Below, piece after piece: positions 14,064 to 24,514 of a DNA stretch of 64,000 bases (position 1 is the stretch's first letter; each line of letters opens with the position of its first letter). The notes beneath the pieces were generated by a model. It saw only the letters and a list, made by a program, of their open reading frames with translations. It was not told the DNA's origin and ran no database searches. Position numbers and translations under genes: made by a program. The DNA comes from Pseudolabrys taiwanensis (GTDB taxonomy: Bacteria > Pseudomonadota > Alphaproteobacteria > Rhizobiales > Xanthobacteraceae), in assembly GCF_003367395.1 (NCBI RefSeq), contig NZ_CP031417.1, positions 1,674,001 to 1,738,000 of the forward strand. The letters run 5' to 3'.

Positions 14064-15932
14064 ATGCCCACTCATCCCACGCCGCCGCGCGCCCCTTTGT
14101 TCCGCTGGCGCTCTCTGTTCCACTTGCGGCCGGCCGGCCGGCGATGGCCGGTGGCGATGCGGGCCGCGGTGTCCATGACCACTCCCGTCGTCATCGGCTG
14201 GCTCGCCGGCGACGTGGCCGCGGGTCTGCTGGGAACGATCGGCGCCTTCACCGCGCTCTACGCCACCGACCGGCCTTACGCGAACAGAGCGATCGTGCTG
14301 GCGGTGATCGCTCTCTCGTTCGCGGGCGCGATCACGCTCGGCCTGCTGACGCAGGAATTCCACATCCTCGCGCTCTCGGTCGTGCTCTTCGTCGCCGTCG
14401 CCGCCACGTTTCTCTGCAACGCCCTACGCACCGGGCCGCCGGGCGCTTACATGTTCGCGCTCGCCTGCGCCGCCGGCACGGCGGTGCCGACGGGGCATTT
14501 GAGCGTGTGGATGGTGGGCGTCTTCGTTCTCGCCGGCGGCGCCTTCTCCTGGTGCGTGCAGATGTCCGGCGCACTGCTTGCGCCGCATGGACCGGAGCGC
14601 ATGACGGTGACGGCGGCGGCCGCCGCTGTTGCCCGGTTCGCCGCGGCGATCGGCAAGCCGAACGAAGACGAAGCGCGACACGTCGCGGCGCTCGCACTGC
14701 AAAACGCCTGGACGGCGTTGATCGGCCTGCAGCCGCTGCGTGCCGCGCGCGACCAAGAACTCGCGCGGCTGCGCAGCATCAACCGCCAACTGCATCTGTT
14801 GTTCGTCGACGGCATCAACGCCAGCCGTTCGGGCGGAGAGCTCGAGAGCATCGCGGCGCGCGCGAAGGCTCTCGGCACCGAAGTGACGTCACCGGGCAGC
14901 GTCCCGCCGCCCGAGCCAGAAGATACCGACGTATTCCCACGCGGCCATCTCGGTATCCGTGACTCACTGCGCGAAAGCCTGCGATGGGGATCGCCCGCGC
15001 TGCTCGCCGCCTTCCGCGTCGGCGTGGCGGCCGCCCTCGCCGGTCTCGTTGGCATCGCCTTCGGCCAGGAGCGTGCTTATTGGAGCATGGCCGCCGCCGC
15101 GCTGGTACTGCATCAGGGCCTCGACTGGACGCGAACGTTGCAGCGGGGCGTCGAACGCATGGTCGGCACCTTGATCGGTCTCGTGCTGGCCGGGCTCGTG
15201 CTGGCCGCGGGGCCGACCGGCCTCTGGCTCGCCGCCACTTTGGCGGTGCTGCAGTTCCTGATCGAGATGATCGTGGTGCGGAATTATGCGGTGGCGGTGA
15301 TCTTCATCACGGCCGCTGCGCTGGTGATCGCAAGCGGCGGACAAGTTGAGAGCAACGTCGCGCATCTGCTGTGGGAGCGCGGCAGCGATACGATCGTCGG
15401 CTGCCTCATCGCCTTTGCGGTGCATCTCGTGACCGCACCGCGTGCGTTGGCGGTGCCTTTGCCGCTGCGGATCGTCGAGACGCTGGCGGCCATCGCCGCG
15501 GTGGTCGAGTTTCTCGCCAAGGGCGACGTCAAAAGTCCGGCGATGCGGCAGGCGCGCCGGACGTTGCAGATGCGCACGACCGCGGTCCTCGGCGCTTACG
15601 AGGCCGGCGTCGGCGCGACGGCGCGCGATCGCAAGTTCGCCGAGAGCATGTGGCCCACCGTGGTCGCGACGCAGCGGCTCGCCTATCACGTCCTCGCCAC
15701 CTGCTGGTCGCTCGAAGAGGCCGGGCCGGCGCAGACGCAGGCGGTCGCGACCGCGCTCGCCGCGAATGACGGCGTGGCAAAGCTCAGGCAAGCGCTGGTG
15801 ACGATATCGCGCGCCATGCGCGCCGGCGCCAAGCCGCGCTCGCTGCCGGCTGTGCCCGAACTGCTCGCGCCGGACCTCGAGCGCCTCTACCAGTCGCTCG
15901 TGGTCCGCGACGATCCGCGTCGCGAACCGTAG
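14064..15932 (+). CDS. FUSC family membrane transporter
   Basis: The 622-residue protein has two repeated membrane blocks (about residues 35-150 and 310-440, each with several hydrophobic helices) separated by a cytosolic helical region, and a helical C-terminal domain: the fusaric-acid-resistance/aromatic acid exporter (FUSC, YccS-like) layout. The second block contains the family stretch [19 protein letters not shown]. It probably exports aromatic or amphipathic acids, perhaps with periplasmic adaptors encoded elsewhere. It is divergent from metA. Confidence 0.85.
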   Translation: MPTHPTPPRAPLFRWRSLFHLRPAGRRWPVAMRAAVSMTTPVVIGWLAGDVAAGLLGTIGAFTALYATDRPYANRAIVLAVIALSFAGAITLGLLTQEFHILALSVVLFVAVAATFLCNALRTGPPGAYMFALACAAGTAVPTGHLSVWMVGVFVLAGGAFSWCVQMSGALLAPHGPERMTVTAAAAAVARFAAAIGKPNEDEARHVAALALQNAWTALIGLQPLRAARDQELARLRSINRQLHLLFVDGINASRSGGELESIAARAKALGTEVTSPGSVPPPEPEDTDVFPRGHLGIRDSLRESLRWGSPALLAAFRVGVAAALAGLVGIAFGQERAYWSMAAAALVLHQGLDWTRTLQRGVERMVGTLIGLVLAGLVLAAGPTGLWLAATLAVLQFLIEMIVVRNYAVAVIFITAAALVIASGGQVESNVAHLLWERGSDTIVGCLIAFAVHLVTAPRALAVPLPLRIVETLAAIAAVVEFLAKGDVKSPAMRQARRTLQMRTTAVLGAYEAGVGATARDRKFAESMWPTVVATQRLAYHVLATCWSLEEAGPAQTQAVATALAANDGVAKLRQALVTISRAMRAGAKPRSLPAVPELLAPDLERLYQSLVVRDDPRREP

Positions 15933-15945
15933 AGCGGACGCGCCG

Positions 15946-17742
15946 CTACTTCTTCGGCAGGTTCAGGCTGATGTGCAGTTCGCGCAGCTGCTTCACCGTC
16001 ACTTCCGACGGCGCGCCCATCAGCAGGTCCTCGGCGCGCTGGTTCATCGGGAAGACGACCACTTCGCGCAGGTTCTCTTCGCCGGCGAGCAGCATGACGA
16101 TGCGGTCGACACCCGGCGCGATGCCACCGTGCGGCGGCGCCCCGTAGGTGAGCGCGCGCAACATGCCGCCGAACTTCGCTTCCAGCACGTCCTCGCCGTA
16201 GCCGGCGATGGCGAAGGCCTTCTTCATCACCTCGGGGCGATGGTTCCGGATGGCGCCCGACGACAGCTCGATGCCGTTGCAGACGATGTCGTACTGGATC
16301 GCCTTGAGCGCGAGCAGCTTGTCGTGGTCGTTCGGATCGAGCGCGAGGAATTCCTCGACGCCGATGTTCGGCATCGAGAACGGGTTGTGCGAGAAGTCGA
16401 TCTTCTTCTCTTCCTCGCTCCATTCGTACATGGGGAAGTCGACGATCCAGCAGAGCTCGAACTTCTCCTTGTCGATGAGGTTGAGCTCCTCACCGACGCG
16501 CGTGCGCGCCGCGCCGGCGAACTTGACGAACTTGCCCGGCTGACCGGCGACGAAGAACACCGCGTCGCCGACCTTCAAGCCGAGTTGGTCGGCGATCTGC
16601 TTGGTGCGCTCGGGACCGATGTTCTTGGCGAGCGGACCCGCGCCGCCCTCCTCGCCTTCGCGCCAGAAGATGTAGCCGAGGCCCGGCTGGCCTTCGCCCT
16701 GCGCCCACGAATTCATGCGGTCGCAGAAAGCGCGGTTGCCGCCGCCCGGCGCCGGGATCGCCCATACCGCGGCCTTGGCATCGTTGGCCAGGATGTTGGC
16801 GAAGATCTTGAAGCCGGAGCCGCGGAACGCGTCGCTCACGTCCTGCATGATGACCGGGTTACGCAGGTCGGGCTTGTCGGAGCCGTACTTGGACAACGCC
16901 TCGGCATACGGAATCAGCGGGAATCGCTGCGTGACCGGCCGGCCCTTGCCGAACTCCTCGAACACGCCGCGGATCACCGGCTCGACCGCGTCGAACACGT
17001 CCTGCTGCGTGACGAAGCTCATTTCCAAATCGAGCTGGTAGAACTCGCCGGGCGAACGATCGGCGCGCGCATCTTCGTCGCGGAAGCACGGCGCGATCTG
17101 GAAGTAGCGGTCGAAGCCCGCGATCATCAGCAGCTGCTTGAACTGCTGCGGCGCCTGCGGCAGCGCGTAGAACTTGCCCGGATGCAGACGCGACGGCACC
17201 AGGAAGTCGCGCGCGCCTTCCGGCGAGGACGCGGTCAGGATCGGCGTCTGGAATTCGAAGAAGCCGCCTTCCTTCATGCGCCGGCGCAAAGAGTCGATCA
17301 CCTGCCCGCGCAGCATGATGTTCTGATGCAGGCGGTCGCGGCGCAGATCGAGGAAGCGATATTTCAGCCGGATGTCTTCCGGATATTCCTGATCGCCGAA
17401 CACCGGCAGCGGCAGCTCGGCCGCCGGCCCAAGCACTTCGATCTCGTCGATATAGACTTCGACCTGACCGGTCGGCAGATCGTCGTTGTTGGTGCCCTCG
17501 GGGCGGCGGCGCACCTTGCCGTCGATGCGCACGACCCACTCGGCGCGCAATGTCTCGGCGAGCTTGAACGCCTTGGAGTCCGGGTCGGCGACGACCTGGG
17601 TGATGCCGTAGTGGTCGCGCAGGTCGATGAACAGCACGCCGCCATGGTCGCGAATGCGGTGGCACCAGCCGGAAAGGCGCACATTATTGCCGATATCGCC
17701 CTCACGAAGCGCGCCGCAGGTGTGTGAGCGATAACGATGCAT
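15946..17742 (-). CDS. aspS: aspartyl-tRNA synthetase
   Basis: The 598-residue class II synthetase has an N-terminal OB-fold (about 1-110, [24 protein letters not shown]), motif 1 near 150 ([10 protein letters not shown]), motif 2 ([19 protein letters not shown]), the bacterial GAD insertion domain in the middle, and motif 3 ([14 protein letters not shown]). The start [13 protein letters not shown] is the family standard; the frame extends 28 codons further upstream without similarity. Many alphaproteobacteria use a non-discriminating AspRS with GatCAB; this sequence alone does not settle that. Confidence 0.96.
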   Translation of the reverse strand: MHRYRSHTCGALREGDIGNNVRLSGWCHRIRDHGGVLFIDLRDHYGITQVVADPDSKAFKLAETLRAEWVVRIDGKVRRRPEGTNNDDLPTGQVEVYIDEIEVLGPAAELPLPVFGDQEYPEDIRLKYRFLDLRRDRLHQNIMLRGQVIDSLRRRMKEGGFFEFQTPILTASSPEGARDFLVPSRLHPGKFYALPQAPQQFKQLLMIAGFDRYFQIAPCFRDEDARADRSPGEFYQLDLEMSFVTQQDVFDAVEPVIRGVFEEFGKGRPVTQRFPLIPYAEALSKYGSDKPDLRNPVIMQDVSDAFRGSGFKIFANILANDAKAAVWAIPAPGGGNRAFCDRMNSWAQGEGQPGLGYIFWREGEEGGAGPLAKNIGPERTKQIADQLGLKVGDAVFFVAGQPGKFVKFAGAARTRVGEELNLIDKEKFELCWIVDFPMYEWSEEEKKIDFSHNPFSMPNIGVEEFLALDPNDHDKLLALKAIQYDIVCNGIELSSGAIRNHRPEVMKKAFAIAGYGEDVLEAKFGGMLRALTYGAPPHGGIAPGVDRIVMLLAGEENLREVVVFPMNQRAEDLLMGAPSEVTVKQLRELHISLNLPKK

Positions 17743-17905
17743 GGTCAACTCTTTAGGCCGGTTGCGACGACGAGTCAGGGTGGGGTGGAGGCGCGCGAAA
17801 AGCGCATGGGGGGTGGCCTTTGTCAAGGCGAGGCCGCATGGCTCCCGGGGTCGACAGACTCAGGCTTTAGCGGGCAGATTGGGTCCTCACGCAACCAACG
17901 CCGAT

Positions 17906-19570
17906 ATGTCCAAAACACCCAAAAAGAAGCCCCAACCGGCCACCACCGAGCTTTCGACCGCCCAGGCGGCCGTCGAAACCATGCTCGGCCATGGCATTTC
18001 GACGGTTTACGCCCTGCCCGGGGTGCACAACGACCACCTGTTCGACGCCTTTCACGGCGTCGCCGACCGGCTTTCGGTGGTCCATACCCGCCATGAGCAG
18101 GGGGCGGCCTATATGGCGCTGGGAGCGGCGCTGGCGACGGGAAAACCACAGGCCTACGCCGTGGTCCCCGGCCCCGGCCTCCTGAACTCCGGGGCCGCCC
18201 TGCTGACGGCCTATGGCATGAATGCCCCGGTGCTGGGGCTCATCGGCCAGATCCCGGCGGACGCTATCGGCAAGGCCGAGGGCCATCTGCACGAGATCCG
18301 CGACCAGGCCGGCCTGATCAAGCGGCTGGTCGACCACTACGCCCACATCGCCTCCCCGGCCGAGGCCGCGTCCAAGACCGCCAAGGCGATCCAGTCCATG
18401 GCCAAAGGCCGGCCCGGCCCGGCCGTCCTCGAATGCGCCATCGACGTCTGGGGCAAGCGCGGCAAAGTCGCGCCAGCGCCGGTGCCCGCCGCCCCCCGGC
18501 CGCCCAAGGCGGACGATGCCAAGATCCGCGCCGCCGCCAAGGTGCTCGGCGGCGCCAAGCGGGTCCTCATCGTCGTCGGCGGCGGCGCCCAGGACGCCTC
18601 GGCCGAAGTCACCCAGCTCGTCGATCTGCTCCAGGCGCCCGTGCTCGCCTACCGGCGCGGCCGCGGCGTCATCGACGGCCGCAGCCCCTTCAGCGTGACG
18701 CTGCCGCTCGGCCGCGAGCTGTGGGCCGAGGCCGATGCGGTGCTCGCGGTCGGCACGCGCCTGCTCACCCCGATCCGCCAGTGGGGCATCGACAAGCAAT
18801 TGCAGATCGTGCAGGTCGACATGGACCCGCAGGAGCCCGGCCGGCTGCACAAGCCGAAGGTCGCGCTCATCGGCGATGCGGCGGTGACGTTGCAGCAGCT
18901 GATCGCCGAGCTCGACAAGCACAACACCAAGCGCGCCTCGCGCCTGCCCGAGATGCAGGAGCGGCAGGCCAAGATGCGCACGCGGCTCGACAAGCTCGCA
19001 CCGCAGATTGCCTTCCTCGAGGCGATCCGCGCGGAATTGCCGGAGGACGGCATCTGGGTCGACGAGGTGACGCAGATCGGTTTTGCCGCGCGCCTCGCTT
19101 ATCCGGTCTATAAGCCGCGCACGTTCCTCTCGCCCGGCTTTCAGGACAATCTCGGCTGGGGCTTTGCCACCGCGCTCGGCGCGCAGCATGCGCGGCTCGA
19201 TGTGCCGGTGATCTCGATCGATGGCGACGGCGGCTTCATGTACACCGCCAACGAACTCGCCACCGCCGTGCGGCACAAGATCCCACTCACGGCCGTCGTC
19301 TTCGCCGATGGCTATTTCGGCAATGTGCGCCGCATCCAGGAGGAGAGTTACGGCAATCGCTTGATCGCCGTCGATCTCGCCAATCCCGATTTCGTCAAGT
19401 TCGCGGAGAGCTTCGGCGCCGCCGGGCGCCGCGCGCGCTCGCCGGACGAGTTGCGCCTGGCGCTCCGCGAATCCTTTGCCCGGAGAGAACCGACCTTGAT
19501 TGAAGTTCCAGTTGGCGCCTTCCCATCCCCGTGGGAATTCATCCACATGCCGAAGGTGCGCGGCCGATGA
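17906..19570 (+). CDS. thiamine-diphosphate-dependent enzyme, acetolactate synthase-like
   Basis: The 554-residue three-domain ThDP enzyme has an N-terminal PYR domain with the catalytic Glu in [17 protein letters not shown] context (HEQGAAYMA), a central domain ([12 protein letters not shown]), and a C-terminal PP domain with the ThDP/Mg motif [16 protein letters not shown]...NVRR. It groups with acetolactate synthase/benzoylformate decarboxylase/oxalyl-CoA decarboxylase relatives of unknown substrate. There is no ilvH-type small subunit nearby, so it is unlikely to be the main valine/isoleucine enzyme. Its stop overlaps the rnd start (ATGA). Confidence 0.85.
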   Translation: MSKTPKKKPQPATTELSTAQAAVETMLGHGISTVYALPGVHNDHLFDAFHGVADRLSVVHTRHEQGAAYMALGAALATGKPQAYAVVPGPGLLNSGAALLTAYGMNAPVLGLIGQIPADAIGKAEGHLHEIRDQAGLIKRLVDHYAHIASPAEAASKTAKAIQSMAKGRPGPAVLECAIDVWGKRGKVAPAPVPAAPRPPKADDAKIRAAAKVLGGAKRVLIVVGGGAQDASAEVTQLVDLLQAPVLAYRRGRGVIDGRSPFSVTLPLGRELWAEADAVLAVGTRLLTPIRQWGIDKQLQIVQVDMDPQEPGRLHKPKVALIGDAAVTLQQLIAELDKHNTKRASRLPEMQERQAKMRTRLDKLAPQIAFLEAIRAELPEDGIWVDEVTQIGFAARLAYPVYKPRTFLSPGFQDNLGWGFATALGAQHARLDVPVISIDGDGGFMYTANELATAVRHKIPLTAVVFADGYFGNVRRIQEESYGNRLIAVDLANPDFVKFAESFGAAGRRARSPDELRLALRESFARREPTLIEVPVGAFPSPWEFIHMPKVRGR

Positions 19571-20766
19571 AGCGGGCTGTCGCCACCGACCTGGATGGAG
19601 CTAAGCTCTCGGCCCCGATGGACGCGATCACCACATCCGACGATCTCGCGGCCGTGTGCGCGCGCATGGCACAGCATCCGTTCGTCACCGTCGACACCGA
19701 ATTCCTGCGCGAGACCACCTACTACCCCCTGCTCTGCGTGGCGCAGATGGCGACCACCGACGAGGCCGTGGTCATCGACGCCCTGGCGCCCGGTATCGAC
19801 CTCAAGCCGTTCTTCGATCTGCTCACCAACGAAAACGTGGTGAAGGTCTTCCACGCGGCGCGGCAGGACATCGAAATCGTCTGGAACATGGCGGGCAAAA
19901 TCCCGCACCCGATCTTCGACACGCAAGTCGCGGCCATGGTGCTCGGCTATGGCGAGTCCATCGCCTACGATCAACTCGTTCAGCGCATCACCGGCGATCA
20001 GCTCGACAAGTCGAACCGCTTCACCGATTGGACGCGGCGTCCGCTCACCGACGCACAGATGGTCTACGCCGTCTCGGACGTGACGCACCTGCGCGACGTC
20101 TACGTGAAACTGTCCGGCGATCTGGAAAAGCGCGGGCGCACCAGCTGGGTCGAGGCCGAGATGGACATCCTCACCTCGCCCGAGACCTATCGGGCCGATC
20201 CCGAACGGGCGTGGGAGCGGCTCAAGAGCCGCGTGCGCAAGCCGAAGGATCTCGCCGTGCTGATGGAAGTCGCCGCCTGGCGCGAGCGCGAGGCGCAGAC
20301 GCGCGACGTGCCGCGTTCGCGCGTGCTCAAGGATGAAGTGATCGGCGACATCGCCGTCCAGCATCCGACCACGATCGAGAAGCTCGGCCATCTGCGCTCG
20401 ATGCCCAAGGGCTTCGAACGCTCGCGCTGGGGCACCGACATCGTCGAAGCCGTCAAGCGCGGTCTCGAGCGCGATCCCAAGACCTTGCCGCGGCTCGAGC
20501 GCTTCAAGCCGGCGCCGAACGGGGCCGCCACCGTCGAGCTCCTGAAGGTGCTGCTGCGCATGACCGCGGAGAAGCACGGCGTCGCCGCCAAGGTGATCGC
20601 CACGGTCGACGAACTCGACCGCATCGCCGCCGACGACGAGGCCGACGTGCCTTCCCTCAAAGGCTGGCGGCGCGAATTATTCGGCGAGAAGGCATTGGCG
20701 CTGAAGCACGGCAAACTGGCGCTCGCCGTGGAGAAAGGCCGCGTCATCGGCGTCGAGCGCGAGTAG
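19567..20766 (+). CDS. rnd: ribonuclease D
   Basis: The 399-residue protein has a DEDDy 3'-5' exonuclease domain with all acidic residues visible: VDTEFLRE (Exo I), [12 protein letters not shown] (Exo II) and YAVSDVTHL (Exo III, Tyr form). HRDC-type helical domains follow (about 210-290 and 310-380). It trims tRNA and other small RNA 3' ends. It starts inside the stop of the ThDP-enzyme gene, suggesting translational coupling. In many Rhizobiales rnd sits next to aspS, as here. Confidence 0.94.
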   Translation: MKRAVATDLDGAKLSAPMDAITTSDDLAAVCARMAQHPFVTVDTEFLRETTYYPLLCVAQMATTDEAVVIDALAPGIDLKPFFDLLTNENVVKVFHAARQDIEIVWNMAGKIPHPIFDTQVAAMVLGYGESIAYDQLVQRITGDQLDKSNRFTDWTRRPLTDAQMVYAVSDVTHLRDVYVKLSGDLEKRGRTSWVEAEMDILTSPETYRADPERAWERLKSRVRKPKDLAVLMEVAAWREREAQTRDVPRSRVLKDEVIGDIAVQHPTTIEKLGHLRSMPKGFERSRWGTDIVEAVKRGLERDPKTLPRLERFKPAPNGAATVELLKVLLRMTAEKHGVAAKVIATVDELDRIAADDEADVPSLKGWRRELFGEKALALKHGKLALAVEKGRVIGVERE

Positions 20767-20799
20767 TTCAGCTCCTGATTAAGCTGTCAGTATCCGCTC

Positions 20800-20849
20800 A
20801 TTCCCGCGCAAGCGGGAATCCAGCGCTGGGTCCCCGCTTGCGCGGGGAC
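20800..20849. repeat. pair of palindromic repeats
   Basis: ATTCCCGC-GCAA-GCGGGAAT (20800-20819) and GTCCCCGC-TTGC-GCGGGGAC (20830-20849) lie between two convergent genes. The second is the short form of the outer stem of the element at 12722-12804. They may serve as a bidirectional transcript end. Confidence 0.75.
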
Positions 20850-20871
20850 GAGCGGAGCGTAGCAGACGCCC

Positions 20872-21738
20872 TCACCCCACGCGCTGGGTCGTCCGCTTCT
20901 CAATCTCGAGTAGGCGCGACAGGCCGGTCGTTTCGTGCGCCAGCTTCATCTCGGCGACCGCCCCGCCCTTGCCGAGCAGCGGATCGACCTCACCGCGCGC
21001 GAGCGCCGCGTAGGACTGCCGCACCGCCTTGTACATCGCGGCAAAGGCCGTGCCCGACGACGCGGCGAGACGATAGCCGAGCTTGGTCAGTTCGGCCGGC
21101 GTGATGCCGAACGAGGCGAAGCCATCCTGCGGCGCGAACATCATTAGCGGCGCCGGCAGCCGCTCGGCGATCTTCCGCAGTTCCTCCGGATCGCGCGAAT
21201 GGATGAACAGCATGTCGGCGCCGGCCCGGTGATACATCTCGCCGCGCCGCAGCGCCTCGTCGAGCCCGTGCAGACGCCGCGCATTGGTTCGGCCGATGAT
21301 GATCAGGTTCGGATCGGTGCGCGCGGCGACCGCTTCCTTGATCTTGTCGACCATCGACTCCGCCGGAATAAGGTTTTCCTCGCCGATGTGGTGCTGCACG
21401 CGCCGCGGCAGATATTGATCTTCAATCTCGATCGCCGCGAAGCCGGCGACTTCCGACAGGGCGATGGTGCGGTGCATGTGCACGGGCTCGCCCCAGCCGC
21501 CGCCGGCATCGAGCACGATCGGAATCTTGGTGGCGCCGCGGATGTCGATCGCGACGTCGACCATGTCGTTGATGCTGAGATTGGCCTCGGTCACGCATTT
21601 GAGCCAGCCGAGCGAGCCACCGCTGAGATAGACCGCCTTGAAACCCGCGTCTTCGGCGAGGCGCGCCATCACCGGATTGAGCGCGACGGGCGCGACGACA
21701 AGCTCTCCACCTTGGATGAGCGACTTGAGTGTCTGCAT
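20872..21738 (-). CDS. isocitrate lyase/PEP mutase superfamily enzyme
   Basis: The 288-residue TIM barrel has family features: YLSGGSLGWL early, VLDAGGGWGEP with metal-binding Asp in place of the usual DADTGYG, IEIEDQYLPRRVQHH in place of the lyase KKCGH loop, and IGRTNARR. The altered catalytic loop argues against isocitrate or methylisocitrate lyase and fits the oxaloacetate decarboxylase/dimethylmalate lyase-like side of the family. It is the last gene of a three-gene operon with a Bug receptor and a CMD-like protein, so an imported carboxylate is the likely substrate. Confidence 0.8.
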   Translation of the reverse strand: MQTLKSLIQGGELVVAPVALNPVMARLAEDAGFKAVYLSGGSLGWLKCVTEANLSINDMVDVAIDIRGATKIPIVLDAGGGWGEPVHMHRTIALSEVAGFAAIEIEDQYLPRRVQHHIGEENLIPAESMVDKIKEAVAARTDPNLIIIGRTNARRLHGLDEALRRGEMYHRAGADMLFIHSRDPEELRKIAERLPAPLMMFAPQDGFASFGITPAELTKLGYRLAASSGTAFAAMYKAVRQSYAALARGEVDPLLGKGGAVAEMKLAHETTGLSRLLEIEKRTTQRVG

Positions 21739-21780
21739 GGATTGTCTCTTGCTATTCCTGTTGCGACGAGGCGCGAAGGA

Positions 21781-22764
21781 TCATTCGCCGCTGCCGAGCT
21801 TCATGCCCGTCGCGGCGCTGATTTGTTGCAGCTTCTCGATGTCGTCCTTCATGTGCTTGAGGAACGCGTCGGGACCTGCGCCGATGACCGGCTTGATGCC
21901 GTGCGCGGCAAGCTGCTTGCGCACGTCGTCGCTCTTAAGCGCGGTCTGCAGCGCTTCACCGAGCTTGGCGACGCGATCGGCCGGCGTGCCTTTCGGCGCG
22001 ACGAAGCCCGACCAGATGCTCAGGTCGATGCGCTTGACGCCGGCTTCCTCCAGCGTCGGCACGTCGGGCAAATCCACGTCGCGTTGCGGCGACGTGGTCG
22101 CCAGCGCGATCAGTTTGCCGTCCTTGACGAAAGGCAACGCCGTCGAGATCGGCGCGAACATGATCTGCACGCGGCCGGCCAGCAGGTCGGTGGTCGCCTG
22201 CGAGCTGCCCTTATAAGGCACATGCGTGAGCTTGATCTTCTCTTCATAGGCCAGCACTTCGCCGGCGAGATGCGAGACCGCCGACACGCCCGACGAGCCG
22301 TACATGATCTCACCCGGCTTGGCCTTGGCCGCCGCAATCAAATCCTTCACCGATTTGATGCCGGTCGACGGGTGCGCGACCAGAACGCTCGGCGAGGTGA
22401 TGGCGACGCCCACCGGCGCGAAAGCCGTGAGCACGTCGAACGGCGGCTTCGGCGTCGAGATCGCGTTCACGGCGTTGGCGTTGCCGGCCTGGAACAGCGT
22501 GTAGCCGTCCGGCGGCGATTTCGCGACGATGTCGCCGGCGATCGAGGTGCTGGCGCCGGGGCGGTTGTCGATGACGACCTGCTGCCCGAGCGAGCTCGAC
22601 ATCGCATTCGCGATCACGCGCGCGGCGACGTCGCTGGCGCCGCCGGCCGCGAAGCCGACGACGATGCGCACCGGATGATCCGGGAAGGTCTCGGCCTGCG
22701 CTGTGCCGGCAAGCACCGACGCCACCGCGATGGCGCCGGTCAGTTTGGCGATCCTCTTGAGCAT
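21781..22764 (-). CDS. Bug-family (TctC-like) periplasmic solute receptor
   Basis: The 327-residue protein has a signal peptide ending near residue 24 (AQAE-TFPDHPV) followed by IVVGFAAGGASD, PPDGYTLFQ and MYGSSGVSA, the standard Bug motifs. It lies 42 bp upstream of the lyase-like gene on the same strand, so a receptor-enzyme pairing is likely. Specificity is unknown. No TctA/TctB genes are in the window. Confidence 0.9.
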   Translation of the reverse strand: MLKRIAKLTGAIAVASVLAGTAQAETFPDHPVRIVVGFAAGGASDVAARVIANAMSSSLGQQVVIDNRPGASTSIAGDIVAKSPPDGYTLFQAGNANAVNAISTPKPPFDVLTAFAPVGVAITSPSVLVAHPSTGIKSVKDLIAAAKAKPGEIMYGSSGVSAVSHLAGEVLAYEEKIKLTHVPYKGSSQATTDLLAGRVQIMFAPISTALPFVKDGKLIALATTSPQRDVDLPDVPTLEEAGVKRIDLSIWSGFVAPKGTPADRVAKLGEALQTALKSDDVRKQLAAHGIKPVIGAGPDAFLKHMKDDIEKLQQISAATGMKLGSGE

Positions 22765-22816
22765 TGTTCTTCTCCCTATTTCTTTTTCTTTGCTTCTTCT
22801 TGGTGGCGGAGCGTTG

Positions 22817-23197
22817 TCAGCCCTTATCGGGAAACAAGTTGGCGATGATCTCGCCCGCCATGTTGAAAGCCGCGAGGCCCCGGAAGAGCGCCGCTAACCC
22901 TGCCGCCGCATGCAACTCCTCGCGTGTCGCACCGACCTTGACCGCCGCGCGCGCATGGTTGGCGGCCGCTTCGGAAGTCTGCGCCAGCAGGATGGCGAAG
23001 CAGATCAGCTGCACGGTTTTCTGGTCGAGCGCGTCGGGCGTGAGCGCGGCCTGGCGCCAGTCTTCGAGCGCGGCCAGCAGTTCGGGATCGACGCTCATGC
23101 TGAGCTTGAGACGTTTGGCGATCTTGGGGGGCGTCACCCCGATCATGTCCTGATAACGCTGTTCAAATTCCGCAAGCGTGCGCTGGCGCTCTGTCAT
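22817..23197 (-). CDS. carboxymuconolactone decarboxylase-like protein
   Basis: The 126-residue all-helical protein ends in the CMD/AhpD-type repeat (EAAANHARAAVKVGATREELHAAAGLA-like, split by a His and the GAT-x-EEL turn). The redox CxxC of AhpD is absent, which favours a decarboxylase-like or structural role. ATG 23197 is used; a GTG at 23239 would add 14 residues. It is the first gene of the operon continuing into the Bug receptor 52 bp downstream. Confidence 0.7.
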   Translation of the reverse strand: MTERQRTLAEFEQRYQDMIGVTPPKIAKRLKLSMSVDPELLAALEDWRQAALTPDALDQKTVQLICFAILLAQTSEAAANHARAAVKVGATREELHAAAGLAALFRGLAAFNMAGEIIANLFPDKG

Positions 23198-23569
23198 GTC
23201 GTGCTCGTTGTTGGATGAAGATGTCGGGCGGCCGGCCACGTGGCCCGTCCGGAAGCGAGGTGGTGTTCGCTATTGATCAGGCGCCTTCGGCCTGTCTCCC
23301 TAAAAACCGATTTTTATATTTTCATCGATTTTCTTCTGGCAGACTTGGATGGGCCGGTCAAACAGCCGCTCCGAATAGCCGGCAGTGCCGCCACGCATGG
23401 CGCGTCAGCGCCGACGTGGGTGTGTCCATCGTATTGAGACAGAGAATGGGGCGAACGCCGGCGCTGCACGGCGTGAAGCAAGCGCACTCAGGCGTGTCGG
23501 CTGGTACGGCAGACGATGTCCCGGAGGGCGCGGAGTGCGCCGCTCCAGCCAGCGAAGCTCGCGGCGGCG
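23198..23569. other. intergenic region upstream of the CMD-like operon, with an AT-rich dyad
   Basis: This 372-bp gap has no convincing gene. An AT-rich island near 23295-23335 stands out from its GC-rich surroundings and contains TAAAAA-CCGA-TTTTTA (23301-23316), a perfect 6-bp dyad. It lies about 105 bp before the operon's first start codon and is a plausible promoter/operator. The stretch from 23340 to the hpnG stop shows nothing else. Confidence 0.4.
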
Positions 23570-24271
23570 TCAGGCGACGGCGAGACTGAGCGCCGGCTCC
23601 TCGTACTCGGCAAAGCCGAGCCCTGCCCCCAGCCGGTGGCGCGCCGACCACAGCGCCCGCCAGGCAACGCGGGCGTCACGCGCGGTACGGATGAGATCGG
23701 GGATCTGCCCCGGCTCGCGCATCACCGAGCCGAGCACGGCGAGAATGTCGGTCGTGCCATCCTCCCGCAGACCGACGGCAGAGGCCGGCGGCAGCGTCCG
23801 GTGCGCCGCGTCGATGATGATTCGGCAGGCGACGAAAGGCACGCGGCGCGCGGCGGCGACCTGCGCCGCGACGTGCGATTCCATGTCGACGGCCAGCGCG
23901 CCGCTCGACGCATGGATCTCCTGCTTTTGTACAGGATGAGACAGCATGATATCCGAGCCGAAGACCTCGCCGTGCAGCGCGTCCGGGATCGCCGCCATCA
24001 GGCGCCGCGACCATGCCGCGTCGGTGGCGATGACGCGATCCGCCGTGCGCACACCTGACGCCACGACGCACGTACCCGCGCGCAGGCCCGGTTTCAGGCC
24101 TCCGGCAATACCAAAGCTGATCACCCCCGTGGCGCCATTGGCGATCGCCGCCTCGAGCGCCGGACCGAGCTGTGACGATGGTTTTCTAAGTACGGTTACC
24201 CCCGCACTGCGCGCGATGCGTGCCTCGAGCGCAATACATGTAACCGCAACAACGCCCCCGAATTCCGACAT
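23570..24271 (-). CDS. hpnG: hopanoid-associated nucleoside phosphorylase HpnG
   Basis: The 233-residue protein has the purine nucleoside phosphorylase fold (PNP/UDP type): ISFGIAGGLKPGLRAGT, then DMESHVAAQVAA with the Met-Glu that holds the ribose. Its length and divergence fit HpnG, which removes adenine from adenosylhopane to give ribosylhopane. The divergent hpnO-like aminotransferase next door supports this. MTA/SAH nucleosidase is the alternative, but the sequence is much closer to the hopanoid branch. Confidence 0.78.
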   Translation of the reverse strand: MSEFGGVVAVTCIALEARIARSAGVTVLRKPSSQLGPALEAAIANGATGVISFGIAGGLKPGLRAGTCVVASGVRTADRVIATDAAWSRRLMAAIPDALHGEVFGSDIMLSHPVQKQEIHASSGALAVDMESHVAAQVAAARRVPFVACRIIIDAAHRTLPPASAVGLREDGTTDILAVLGSVMREPGQIPDLIRTARDARVAWRALWSARHRLGAGLGFAEYEEPALSLAVA

Positions 24272-24514
24272 TTATGCAGCCCTATACAGCACAGCCCAAT
24301 CAACTCCAAGCCGCCCGGCGCGTCAATGCGACCGCCCTGCCGAGGGCGCCGCCCCCCTGTCGGCGTGGCAAAGAGCGCACACTTTCCCGGAGCCGATGAG
24401 AAGAAAAACCAAGGCGAACCGGTCGCACCCCCCGAACATGACTTTCGCGACCGGCGGCGCTATATCACCGGCGCCGCGGCACCATTATGGTGAGCGACTC
24501 CTACGGAACTTCTA

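Noticed and set aside
15973..17727. 584-codon plus-strand frame over aspS
   Set aside because: It is an antisense shadow of a fully conserved aspartyl-tRNA synthetase.
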